The notes below the pieces were generated by a model. That model was not told the DNA's origin and ran no database searches. It saw only the letters and a list, made by a program, of their open reading frames with translations. The position numbers were made by a program, and so were the translations under genes. Below, in pieces: positions 43,801-52,419 of a DNA stretch of 64,000 nt. This DNA is from Atrina japonica. Lineage: Eukaryota > Mollusca > Bivalvia > Pterioida > Pinnidae. Where the stretch lies: positions 890,001 to 954,000 of the forward strand of contig BROG01000150.1 of NCBI GenBank assembly GCA_030159075.1, given 5' to 3'. How positions within the stretch are numbered: position 1 is the stretch's first letter; the number at the start of each line of letters is the position of its first letter.

Positions 43801-46534
43801 ACAGAAAGTTTACCAGATGGCCTGCAGCAGTACTTGATCCACGAAGAATCTCCATACCATGATATCAAACTTGAGGATATGAGCTCACCAATACTGTCAG
43901 ATGGATTTGGTTATAATATTGTACATGATGTAAGAAGACACATCTTTGATGTTTATTTAGAAATTAATGAAAATATGTAGCCCAATTTTACAGTTTTGAG
44001 GTCAAAGATCAAGTAAATATTGTACTGATTCATTACCTAGCCTGACTTTGTACAAAAAAACCAAGAAAAACAGACCTTAATTTGACATCAAGATTTAGTT
44101 CATATATTTTCATGAATGTTCAGTAAAAAAAATTGTAATGGAATCTAAAGGAAAAATAACTCAGAAGTATTCTTTGTTGGTTTTGACAATGCCACTGATT
44201 AGATACAGTTTTTTGGTCCAAAAATTGTTTTTGTCCATCTGTTTGTTCATTTGCTTGTTGCTTGTTTGTCTGTTTCTTTTTTTGTTTTGCAACATTCCAT
44301 CTAATACAATTTTTTCAATCAGATTTTAATCAAAGTTAGTATATTTTTGCTTTACAGCAATTTAGGATGAGTTCAATACTTGTTTCATACATGGCTTATA
44401 TTTCCCAGAGTTATGGGACTTTAAAATCTTTATGAACGGCTTAGCTATTAAGGACATAGAGTTAGGAACTAGTTCAGCTTTTGACAAGATTTTGCACATA
44501 TTTGCCGTAGTTATGGGACTTCAAAATCTTTATGAAAGGCTGTTGAGGACATAGTGTTGAGGCAGGTTCATATTTTCCCGTAGTTATCAAACTAAATTTT
44601 TTATGAATGGCTTAGCATTTTAGGGCATAGTGTTTCTCTAACACCTATTGATTATTTTTCAGGTAACACCAAAGACAAAAGTTGAATCACCATATGACCT
44701 AGGTGATGACGATATATTTGAGGATGATACCACAAATAGTACTTTTGTTAACCAATCAGAAGCAGAACAATCATTAACTGAAGGTGCTAATAAAACACTG
44801 GATTCTGTGTCAAGTGAAAAGGACATAACCTCTGACTCGCATGTTCCAGGGGAGGTAACTGGGGATTTATACACTCAAGTGCAAAGAAAAAGTTCAAGTG
44901 GTTCTATGCAAATTTTTTCTAGGGAAAACAGCCATTCAGAGGATGGGGAAATGTTTTCATCGACTGTGATAAAAAGATCTGCAGAACTGAACAATGGAAG
45001 AACTGTTATCCAGACACATGAGATATCCAAGTCCACACAAAATAGGAATGAAATTACATCCTCTACATTCACAGAATCCTTTTCTGCAAAATTTTCAGGA
45101 TACGGAGAAGAGGGCAGCCTCTTCTCAGAAATCTTAACCAAAATCAATGACCAATTTGGGCGGGATGATATGTGTAGAGAGGAAGAAAAGAATATAGATG
45201 AGGATGCAAATACAGATACTGCATATAATAGTGCTATCTGTTCAGAAAATAGTTCACTTGAACGAAAAAATCGATCAGACCCCGATCTTCTGACACATTC
45301 CTCAAAAGACGTGGATAATCTGAGTTCATCCACAGTTTTCCAAGTCAGTCCAATTGAGGATCATGTGATAAATAATGACCTCCAAAATTCAAATATTGAA
45401 GAATCAAATAACAATTTCAATAACCAATCAATTTTATGGACCAATAATCATCTCATCAACTCCAATGATTCAAATCCTATAGATGACCAATCAGGGTTAA
45501 ATCTTACTACACAGAGGGCCAATACAATCAGTGTGGTAGATTCAAATTCAAAATGGGATTCAAAAATAATTTCGTCTAGGGACCAGTGTGATTCGGCAAT
45601 ATTTGAATCTGATTCTATTTTAGATGACTTATCCAACCAATCATCATCAATAGTGCACAAAATTGAACAACTCAGAACTCATTTAGTGGAACTGAAGAAA
45701 AAGAGGCAAGTCACATAACACAATTTTTCTTATTAGTTATTTAATTTATTTACTAATCACACACTGATATTTCAAAAGATATTCTCCCATATTCACGGAG
45801 TTATCCTGCAAAATGATCAGCTGTCACCCACGAGGCACCCTCGGATTGAGATTCCTTTCTCATACCCTCAAGGTAGGGGTAGATTCTCTTAGTCAACACA
45901 GTGAATATAGACAATACTATACCCGTGAGTTATTTTACCCCTGTACAGTACAAATAGGGCCCAGTGAGCAAACCTGACATTTATTGACATCCGTCTGCAT
46001 AGTGGAGGAAGTGGAAGTAAAAAGAGGAAATTTCAGAGATTGTCGTGTTTTTTACACAGAGTTATATCAAATTTATTTGGTCGCAATTTTTCTGTTATAT
46101 GGTGGTTGCCAGTTTTTTTATTTTTGAGGATGAAGCCAACAGTCACGTACAATTAAACTGGCCTGTTTGACCATAGTGAGAATTTAAACAGGTTTTGTAA
46201 ATTCACATGGAACATTAAGAAGTATTTTTGTCATGTTAATTTTTTTGTGTGTCCTATGTAAACATGGCCTCTGAACTAAAGAAAAAAACAAATATGATAT
46301 GTGTGTTTTGCCACTTTATCAACTATGTATCAAAATCTAAACAAAAGCCACATAGTATTTTAACACATTGATCTTGATTTGTTTTACAGAATTTGTGTTC
46401 GAGATCAAAAGCTCCAGACCACAGTAAATGCAGAAAAACTAGCCCTGGAGGATGAGTATGACCTTTTGGATGAAGAGTGCAAGTCAGTATCCGACGCCAT
46501 TACAGTTCTAGAGCAGCAGATAGTTGTCTCTTAA
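1963..46534 (+). CDS. AFAP1: AFAP1-like actin filament-associated protein gene (spliced, 11 exons seen, 5' end missing)
   Basis: Eleven exons join in consistent phase: 1963-2024, 6136-6497, 30273-30354, 32339-32693, 32901-33008, 34709-34805, 39719-39991, 42968-43188, 43744-43929, 44663-45705 and 46390-46534. The total is 2934 nt, or 977 residues plus stop. In residues of this partial product: tyrosine motifs near 5 and 31, PxxP proline motif near 75-83, acidic YES motif near 149, PH domain 1 about 200-297, PH domain 2 about 447-540, acidic Ser/Asn-rich region about 560-905, coiled coil about 911-975. Known for the family: vertebrate AFAP1/AFAP1L proteins carry SH3- and SH2-binding motifs, two PH domains and a C-terminal coiled coil, bind actin filaments and relay Src signalling at the cytoskeleton. 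Inferred here: same role. Vertebrates have three paralogues and I cannot say which is closest, so the symbol denotes the family. N-terminal exons were not found. Confidence 0.8.
2165..2354 (-). mobile_element. tRNA-derived SINE head
   Basis: On the minus strand the order is a tRNA-like 5' end, an A-box-like TAGCGCAATTGTTAGTGC (2326-2343) and a B-box-like GGGTTCAGTCC (2292-2302), with tRNA-like spacing of about 35 bp. Sequence down to about 2165 is probably its body. The acceptor-stem and anticodon pairing do not look like an intact tRNA gene, so a pol III-derived SINE is the better call. Confidence 0.55.
2599..5246 (+). repeat. 23-bp minisatellite array (~115 copies)
   Basis: The unit is 23 bp and contains TATAATGGAGCTCACTTGC followed by a variable trinucleotide CTC, CCC or CTG. 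Each unit carries the palindrome GAGCTC. Some units lose CT before TGC (21 bp). The 5' part is dominated by CTC units and ATAGTGG variants; the 3' part by CCC/CTG units and ATTGAG variants, so variants are spatially ordered. The array lies in the intron between 2024 and 6136. Confidence 0.97.
5250..6135. other. Intron remainder, nothing recognised
   Basis: AT-rich intron sequence with no coding or repeat signature that I can identify. Confidence 0.4.
6136..6497 (+). CDS. AFAP1: AFAP1-like exon with PxxP SH3-binding segment
   Basis: The acceptor lies after a pyrimidine tract (CTCTTTTCTTTATAG). The frame is open through 362 nt and the donor is CACAG|GTATGT, phase 1. The product runs from [15 protein letters not shown] through [10 protein letters not shown] to the end at [12 protein letters not shown] is a classic SH3-ligand motif and DFYEIP is a possible phosphotyrosine site, as in the N-terminal halves of AFAP1-family adaptors. 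The intron begins with a 15-bp tandem repeat that copies the donor and stays open in the same frame until a stop near 6760, so read-through would add repeated FCAGM/FCAGV-type pentapeptides. Confidence 0.75.
6498..6757 (+). repeat. 15-bp minisatellite of splice-donor-like units
   Basis: Units resemble GTATGTTTTGTGCAG, GTGTGTTTTGTGCAG and GAAATGTTTTGTGCA, about 16-17 copies. It starts exactly at the donor of exon 6136-6497, and each CAG|GTATGT or CAG|GTGTGT boundary repeats a donor consensus. The period is a multiple of three, so the exon frame stays open to about 6760. Confidence 0.9.
6761..8248. other. Intron, nothing recognised
   Basis: AT-rich sequence with no coding features of recognisable family. 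Confidence 0.4.
8249..8905 (+). repeat. 67-bp tandem repeat array
   Basis: The unit starts GTGAGGTGTTACAGTGG and includes GAAGACCACCTAACCGACTG. About six near-identical copies are followed by three or four diverged ones that fade out near 8905. Within the unit, AACCTGGCTATGAAGACCACC recalls a dispersed invertebrate repeat also hinted at near 2507-2535. Confidence 0.95.
9583..9652 (+). repeat. (GA)n microsatellite with GACA interruptions
   Basis: GA-rich tract with periodic ACACAG interruptions. Confidence 0.9.
10229..10450 (+). repeat. (CTAT)n / (CTGT)n microsatellite
   Basis: Tetranucleotide tract grading from CTAT to CTGT units. The ORFs through it are repeat translations only. Confidence 0.95.
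10825..10966. mobile_element. Palindromic foldback element (~140 bp)
   Basis: The outer arms TAAGGATTGTTTTTCATTTT and AATGAAAAAACAATCCTTA are inverted. The centre GCAGCACGAAGTGCTGC is a perfect palindrome. Intermediate arms (GACTTCATT / AATGAAGTC) also pair. Half of a related copy lies near 62211-62283, so this is a dispersed family, probably a MITE or foldback element. Confidence 0.7.
11271..11659 (+). repeat. MULE copy A left terminal inverted repeat
   Basis: Starts GGGTGGGTATAAACACCGAA and contains two related sub-repeats, each with CCGAACCTAGCCGAACCTA and a TCTATCATTCCATGAAAA block. It pairs with 16251-16672. It has lost several short blocks relative to the copy B left end. Confidence 0.8.
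12783..13531 (+). repeat. 41-bp satellite inside MULE copy A
   Basis: About 18 units including GTGCGGCGGAACTCTGCATT and ending in a T run. CTCTG/CAGAG in every unit can form a small stem. Some units lost part of this stem. It abuts the 3' end of the transposase frame. Confidence 0.95.
13544..14765 (-). pseudogene. MULE transposase remnant, copy A
   Basis: Read on the minus strand. The N-terminal part is 14765-14046 and the C-terminal part is 13993-13544, in a different frame. The first carries [15 protein letters not shown] with the first catalytic Asp, [12 protein letters not shown] with the second Asp, and the C-x2-H motif LCTRHLKEN, the MULE transposase core. An open frame continues upstream of the first Met ([15 protein letters not shown]). 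A short deletion and frame change between 14046 and 13993 breaks the gene relative to copy B. No N-terminal zinc-binding domain was recognised. It cannot make a full transposase as it stands. Confidence 0.8.
14766..16250. mobile_element. MULE copy A internal non-coding part
   Basis: Contains four copies of a ~37-bp repeat (AATAATAGAAACGAAAATTA) at about 14840-14970, and a nested insertion at about 15590-15715 rich in CCCC blocks with a GGCGTCGAAACC start. The rest shows no coding signature. Confidence 0.6.
16251..16672 (-). repeat. MULE copy A right terminal inverted repeat
   Basis: Inverted match to 11271-11659, ending GTGTTTAGACCCTCCG. It also has two sub-repeats, the inner one from about 16251 to 16450. 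Confidence 0.8.
16680..17120 (+). repeat. MULE copy B left terminal inverted repeat
   Basis: Starts GGGTGGGTATAAACACCGAA. It is more complete than copy A: it keeps the GCCAGGCTATGGCGGACGGC block missing at 11271-11659. It pairs with 21022-21384. Confidence 0.8.
18055..18613 (+). repeat. 41-bp satellite inside MULE copy B
   Basis: About 14 units of the same satellite as at 12783-13531, with a different copy number and more point changes and truncations. Confidence 0.95.
18615..19605 (-). pseudogene. MULE transposase remnant, copy B
   Basis: Same gene as 13544-14765, reduced by many short deletions. It keeps an intact stretch (minus strand 19194-18919) bridging the region broken in copy A, including [20 protein letters not shown]. 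It has lost the segment around the C-x2-H motif (LCTRHLKEN) and part of the second Asp motif. Neither copy is functional alone. Confidence 0.75.
19680..19860 (+). repeat. 37-bp repeat, MULE copy B
   Basis: Five units of the AATAATAGAAACGAAAAT repeat, equivalent to the four-unit block near 14840 in copy A. Confidence 0.85.
21022..21384 (-). repeat. MULE copy B right terminal inverted repeat
   Basis: Inverted match to 16680-17120, ending GTGTTTAGACCCTCCG next to the outer target duplication GCCCATGAG. Confidence 0.8.
21394..22256. other. Intron, nothing recognised
   Basis: AT-rich. Scattered CTTAGTGTG motifs near 21465, 21568 and 21852 resemble the core of the array at 22684-24227 and may be old outliers of it. 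Confidence 0.4.
22257..22565 (+). repeat. ~54-bp tandem repeat
   Basis: About five units containing AACAAACATATTTCTGTGTG and GATCATCCCTGATTAATC, with variable internal deletions. Confidence 0.85.
22684..24227 (+). repeat. 41-bp minisatellite array
   Basis: Units contain CATAGCTTAGTGTGTTATAC and AGACATATACTACAGAACTA; period 41 bp in the regular part (for example 23101 to 23142). About 35 units, many with short internal deletions, more diverged at both ends. Confidence 0.95.
24470..24903 (+). repeat. 31-bp minisatellite array
   Basis: About 14 nearly identical units containing CTGATTGATCAGTGTTCATG, with palindrome TGATCA in each. Diverged precursors at 24360-24470. Confidence 0.95.
25385..25584. 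repeat. Possible dispersed repeat fragment
   Basis: Sequence around CCCTGCCAAGAATTTTTAAC and GGAGACATCGGCACC resembles a repeat type I associate with bivalve genomes. The short ORF across it has no recognised family. Confidence 0.3.
25590..26680 (+). repeat. 58-bp minisatellite array
   Basis: About 18 units containing GAAGTCTTAGTCTTAGATAT and CTGACAGAGGAACCACAACC; period 58 bp (25995 to 26053). Variant units carry CCCAGGAC in place of ACAAC. Confidence 0.95.
26953..28195. mobile_element. Dispersed element with ~150-bp tandem units
   Basis: Left part carries a perfect 11-bp inverted repeat (TAGCCCACCAT 26983-26993, ATGGTGGGCTA 27000-27010). Then about six ~110-155-bp units follow to about 27915, each with CTCAGAAAGTACTGA and CACAAAATGGCTGCCA. 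It ends near a GATCCCTCTGGGATC palindrome at about 28171-28185. No transposase is seen. Boundaries are inferred. Confidence 0.5.
28452..28925 (+). repeat. (TG/TA)-rich microsatellite
   Basis: Interrupted GTATGTGTGTATATGTG-type tract. The ORFs on both strands are repeat translations. Confidence 0.95.
28926..30272. other. Intron with a copy of a dispersed repeat near 29380-29650
   Basis: The part at 29380-29650 (ATCTACAAAAAGTCAACATG and flanks) matches the 154-162-bp tandem repeat at 62424-62790. The rest shows nothing recognisable. Confidence 0.45.
30273..30354 (+). CDS. AFAP1: AFAP1-like exon, acidic YES motif
   Basis: Acceptor TTTTTAG, donor GTAAGA. It begins by completing the Asp codon started at 6497 and ends in phase 2. 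It encodes [19 protein letters not shown] and on, matching in character the SSYESYDEEEED stretch that precedes PH1 in vertebrate AFAP1. The match supports both the family call and the removal of the 23.8 kb intron between 6497 and 30273. Confidence 0.75.
30379..30486. repeat. Long imperfect palindrome just after exon 30273-30354
   Basis: Arms ATAAATATTACATTCATGAG and CTCATGAATGTAATATTTAT are exact inverses, and pairing continues inward (GATATTGCATATTTT / AAAATATGCAATATC). It starts 25 bp after the donor. Confidence 0.85.
30605..30760 (+). repeat. Two-copy ~72-bp tandem duplication
   Basis: CTCACTGGGATGAACC and CTCACTGGGACGAACC begin two similar units, each ending with TTTTTTGG and AATGTC. 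Confidence 0.6.
30948..31089. repeat. Long imperfect palindrome
   Basis: Arms TATATAGTGTTTTACATGGG and CCCTGCAAAACACTATATA are inverted; inner arms GGGTCCATGAAAAAAGTTGT and ACAACTTTTTTTCATGGACC pair well. Likely a foldback element or MITE. Confidence 0.8.
31889..32217. mobile_element. Tc1/mariner-like MITE (325 bp) with TA duplication
   Basis: Inverted ends CTGTAACAGTTCCCGGAC (from 31891) and, on the other strand, CTGTGACAGTTCCCGGAC (from 32215), differing at one position. TA flanks both ends (31889-31890 and 32216-32217), the target of Tc1/mariner-type elements. No coding capacity inside. It ends about 120 bp before the PH1 exon. Confidence 0.75.
32339..32693 (+). CDS. AFAP1: AFAP1-like exon, PH domain 1
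   Basis: Acceptor TTTATAG, donor GTAAGT, ends in phase 0. It opens with a lysine-rich linker ([12 protein letters not shown]), then a PH fold starting [19 protein letters not shown]: first strands ([18 protein letters not shown]), [10 protein letters not shown] hairpin, and a C-terminal helix with the conserved Trp ([10 protein letters not shown]) that runs into the next exon. PH domains bind phosphoinositides or proteins; in AFAP1 they contribute to actin and kinase interactions. Confidence 0.85.
32901..33008 (+). CDS. AFAP1: AFAP1-like exon, end of PH1 and linker
   Basis: Acceptor TATTTTCCAG, donor GTAAGT, 108 nt, phase 0 at both ends. It continues the PH1 helix ([14 protein letters not shown]) and then a polar linker ending SSHIYGSK. 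Reading is uninterrupted. Confidence 0.75.
33204..33420 (+). repeat. 73-bp tandem repeat (three units)
   Basis: CCCAGTATT recurs at 33204, 33277 and 33350, with conserved AATACCAAAAACTTTTAAAA inside. Confidence 0.9.
34284..34505 (-). mobile_element. Degraded SINE copy
   Basis: Shares with 55985-56213 the blocks TTTTCAGTTATATG, GGAAGAGACCAT and GCACTGACTAGAGGTAAGAAAC in the same order. The tRNA-like head is at the right end and badly decayed. The open frame across it is incidental. Confidence 0.5.
34709..34805 (+). CDS. AFAP1: AFAP1-like exon, Ser/Asn-rich linker
   Basis: Acceptor TTTATATAG, donor GTAAGT. It starts in phase 0 and ends in phase 1. It encodes [18 protein letters not shown] and on to SLKRKSRK, a basic Ser-rich linker of the kind that lies between the PH domains. 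A (GT)n(GA)n microsatellite starts about 15 bp after the donor. Confidence 0.7.
34821..34877 (+). repeat. (GT)n(GA)n microsatellite
   Basis: Compound dinucleotide tract starting about 15 bp after the donor at 34805. Confidence 0.95.
35015..36167 (+). repeat. 38-bp minisatellite array
   Basis: About 30 units containing CATGGGCATATTTCTCAGCC and TCCTACAGCTATATATTA. Because 38 is not a multiple of three, the frames rotate and long ORFs of repetitive [11 protein letters not shown] type appear. They are not genes. A shorter unit lacking CAGCCTCCTACAG recurs (for example 35250 and 35360). Confidence 0.95.
36170..39718. other. Intron, nothing recognised
   Basis: AT-rich. No coding signature, tandem array or clear transposon was seen. 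Confidence 0.4.
39719..39991 (+). CDS. AFAP1: AFAP1-like exon, inter-PH linker
   Basis: Acceptor TATTTGCAG, donor CAAG|GTGAGG. It enters and leaves in phase 1. The product ([18 protein letters not shown] and on to VDYSIQHQ) is a basic then Ser-rich linker. It includes [11 protein letters not shown], comparable in position with the Lys-rich segment before PH2 in AFAP1. A 45-bp minisatellite starts about 55 bp after the donor. Confidence 0.75.
40049..42415 (+). repeat. 45-bp minisatellite array
   Basis: Units contain AGATCAATCTATATAGGTAA and GTTAGATAACACTGACATAT; period 45 bp in the homogeneous centre (41540-42070). Shorter units (with GTGTC or GGATAACATAA) dominate the 5' edge. The period is a multiple of three and units lack stops in one frame per strand, so 182-185-codon ORFs run on both strands; these are repeat artefacts. 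Confidence 0.95.
42814..42955 (-). mobile_element. Degraded SINE copy before PH2 exon
   Basis: Shares CCTGGAAGAGACCACTGACC, GTAAACTTTCTCACA and GCACTGACCAGAAGTGAGAG with the copy at 55985-56213. It ends roughly a dozen bases before the acceptor at 42967. Confidence 0.5.
42968..43188 (+). CDS. AFAP1: AFAP1-like exon, PH domain 2 N-terminal part
   Basis: Acceptor AATTTTCAG, donor GAG|GTAACT. The frame fixed by the previous exon reads [20 protein letters not shown] and on, ending EKITVE. The [10 protein letters not shown] core lines up with RWRERWCRVK at the start of PH2 in vertebrate AFAP1. Only this frame gives the domain and continues into the next exon. A decayed SINE copy ends shortly before the acceptor. 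Confidence 0.8.
43205..43445 (+). repeat. Degenerate tandem repeat after PH2 exon donor
   Basis: Units about 26-28 bp, paired into a ~56-bp repeat, with TATGCTTACCTGAGTT and TTATATGCCTG. CTTACCTGA occurs at 43212, 43240 and 43296. Confidence 0.75.
43744..43929 (+). CDS. AFAP1: AFAP1-like exon, PH domain 2 C-terminal helix
   Basis: Acceptor ATACACGTCAG, donor GAT|GTAAGA, 186 nt, phase 0 at both ends. It encodes the closing PH helix with conserved Trp ([13 protein letters not shown]), then [20 protein letters not shown], reminiscent of the LHYDYIDVEM segment after PH2 in vertebrate AFAP1. Confidence 0.8.
43930..44662. other. Intron with short internal repeats
   Basis: Two or three related ~100-bp segments containing GTAGTTATGGGACTT or GAGTTATGGGACTT and TTTATGAA (44405-44600). 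No coding signal. Confidence 0.4.
44663..45705 (+). CDS. AFAP1: AFAP1-like exon, long acidic Ser/Asn-rich region and coiled-coil start
   Basis: Acceptor ATTTTTCAG; 1043 nt open in phase 0; ends in phase 2 at an AG|GCAAGT donor of the GC class. The roughly 330 residues from [18 protein letters not shown] are rich in Asp, Glu, Ser and Asn with no obvious fold, likely disordered. The final part ([18 protein letters not shown]) begins the coiled coil. If the GC donor were not used, the frame would stop after three more codons (QVT) and lose the last exon. Confidence 0.8.
45706..46389 (+). other. GC-AG intron
   Basis: This 684-bp intron has donor AG|GCAAGT and acceptor TTTTACAG. No GT donor near 45705 keeps the coiled coil in frame, whereas the GC donor gives exact phase continuity (AG + A). 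AG|GCAAGT is the known strong consensus of the minor GC-AG class. The intron contains a SINE-tail-like fragment near 46085-46140. Confidence 0.7.
46390..46534 (+). CDS. AFAP1: AFAP1-like last coding exon, coiled coil and stop
   Basis: Acceptor GTTTTACAG. Its first A completes an Arg codon with the AG left at 45705. It reads [20 protein letters not shown] and on to [11 protein letters not shown], then TAA at 46532-46534. Heptad-like Leu/Ile spacing continues the coiled coil that ends AFAP1-family proteins (compare LEEECRQKEAERVSLE in vertebrates). Confidence 0.75.
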
Positions 46535-47215
46535 AGAAGCCTGTTTAAAGTGAAGAGAAAAAATCCATTAATGAATTGAGGAAGGATATTTCTGCATTGT
46601 ATCATACGATTTTTCTGAGATATTAATGGTTTCTGTGTGGACTGCCACATGGTACTGCTTCCAAAAGTAGTTAAAGATCTAATCCAATTATCCTATCAAA
46701 TGAGTCTAGTCACGTGGTGACGGTTAATTTACATAAAATCCATCAACAGATATCTAAAACGAATAGTTCCTCTAGTTTATAGTATTCATTGTCACATAGA
46801 TGCATTGTCAATATTACTATAAACTCATTTTATGAAATCATTTTAATGACCTATATTTTAGGATGTAGATGTAGCCTTTCTGTCCGTTTTACAAACAAAG
46901 TGCTAGTATAGTATTTTTCTAACTTTGAAGTTGATATATTTGGCCACCATGTAATGCCAAAACCATATCCAACTAACCTCATACATTTTTATTGATCATC
47001 AAAATAGTAAAACAATCAATCCATTGTGTTCTAATACAATGTACATGTGTTATAATTGGATAATCATTGCCTATCTTATACGTATATGACATACTAATAT
47101 CCTGCCATACATATTTTGTATTTGGGGGAGGTGCATTATTTCTGGTCTTTCTGTCTGCAACTTATAACTTATAACATTGAACAAACCAGATGTATTCATC
47201 ATAATAAACAGGAAC
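46535..47215 (+). other. Probable 3' UTR of AFAP1-like gene
   Basis: AT-rich sequence after the stop with no long ORF. AATAAA at 47203-47208 is a plausible polyadenylation signal. The exact 3' end is not determined. Confidence 0.35.
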
Positions 47216-50935
<3,720 letters not shown>

Positions 50936-50938
<3 letters not shown>

Positions 50939-50985
50939 TAGCCGAGTTGCTAGAGCATCACGCTTTTAGTCACGAAGTGACACAC
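50936..50985 (+). mobile_element. Possible tRNA-like SINE fragment
   Basis: TGTAGCCGAGTTGCTAGAGC resembles a pol III A box and D-arm. No B box follows, so it is at most a truncated SINE head or chance. Confidence 0.25.
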
Positions 50986-51009
50986 AAGGCTATTAACAAA
51001 ATGCTCGAT

Positions 51010-52364
51010 TGACCAATGCATCTGTGTCAAAGTTACGCCACATGTTCTCCGTTGACCAATGCATCTGTGTCAAAGTTGAATAATGATATTAAAAGAAATT
51101 CGTAAACATGTGTTAGTAACTTAAAAAGTATCAAACTTGAAGGATATTTAACAATGCGTAATGCTTACAAACACACAGTAAGGGAGAGAACTACGAAGTA
51201 TAACGAAGAAGTACCAATGGATATCCAAAACTTCAGGTCCATTACAATACGACAAACTAGATTTAACAATTGACAATCCCAAATGGGATAGTACCAGGTG
51301 TCCGGAAGGAGTCAGCGTCCCCTGTTAGCATGCCACACCCATCGCAACTGTTCCATAGAAACCTTTCGAGTTAGTTGAAAAAGTCAAGCTCGGTGAAAAT
51401 GTCATCAGTTACTATTTTGATTGTTATTTAATCAAAACTTTTACATTTCACAGACAAGATTATAGAAATTCCACCGTACTTGGTGTGGTCAAGCATTCTT
51501 ACAGCTAGTAATTTATTATTTTAATTCATCGTTCCCATTTAAGTGGCTCCTCAGAGGAGTGATACATGGACTTGCGATGTATGGTTTCGTAATTTACTAA
51601 CAACTTCGTTGTTAAGTATATAACGTGTCTAGAATGATGGAATGACGTCACTTCTCACTATTATTCCAAGATAATAACCATACAACATTTCAGTTAAATT
51701 ATAAAACAAAAATTTACAATTGGAATATCAAAATGAGTAAGAATTGAAAATCGTAACACAAAATTTGTATGTAAACATCAATTTCCTTCTTTCTATCAAT
51801 AATAGTAAGAAGGCATATCTCTCTTGATTATAGGCGTTCACAATATAAAATAGCCCCGATTACCTTAAATAACCTTGAAAGAGAGTGAATCTCAAAATCT
51901 CCAATTAACATAAATGTACATTTATGTATGTAAAATACTGCTTTAATTCCACAAAATATTTTAACTGTATTCTTTAAGTTACAAATATTACTGGAAAGTA
52001 TAATAAAACATCTCGTGTCTTTTTCTGTTGCTCAATCTCTTATCACTAGGTTATGTGATGTACGATATGATTCAACATCTAAGTCAAACAAACTCTTGAA
52101 AGTGAATGGGTTTGTGCCAAGTTCAGTCTTCTATTGTAAGCAAATAACCTGGCCTTCCTTATTGTCATCCGTCAGACGACTGTTGTAATTTACAAGTTAA
52201 TAGGTATGTGTTTAAGATCAATTTAATAATTTATGGTGTAATACCTTTATATGGAAACCTGTGATAAGCTTTTAGTTCATATAGTAGTAATAAGAGAGAA
52301 ATCGGGGTACATTGAAAGTGTGCACACGACGACATAACGGTATACTGAAAATCGAATTCCCTGG
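51010..52364. other. Intergenic region upstream of Ly6 gene
   Basis: Short duplicated block GACCAATGCATCTGTGTCAA at about 51013 and 51055. The promoter and 5' UTR of the Ly6 gene are expected here, but no core promoter element is distinct enough to call. Confidence 0.35.
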
Positions 52365-52419
52365 ATGGAGAAGTACTTTTTTATTAGCTTACTACTCTCA
52401 CGATGGATCCTGGGTGGAG
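52365..52419 (+). CDS. Ly6-type gene exon 1, signal peptide
   Basis: ATG at 52365, 18 codons plus one base, then donor G|GTTAGT. The G joins AT at 55351 to make Asp. The signal-peptide profile and phase match other Ly6 genes. The exon is only 55 nt, so confidence is moderate. Confidence 0.6.
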
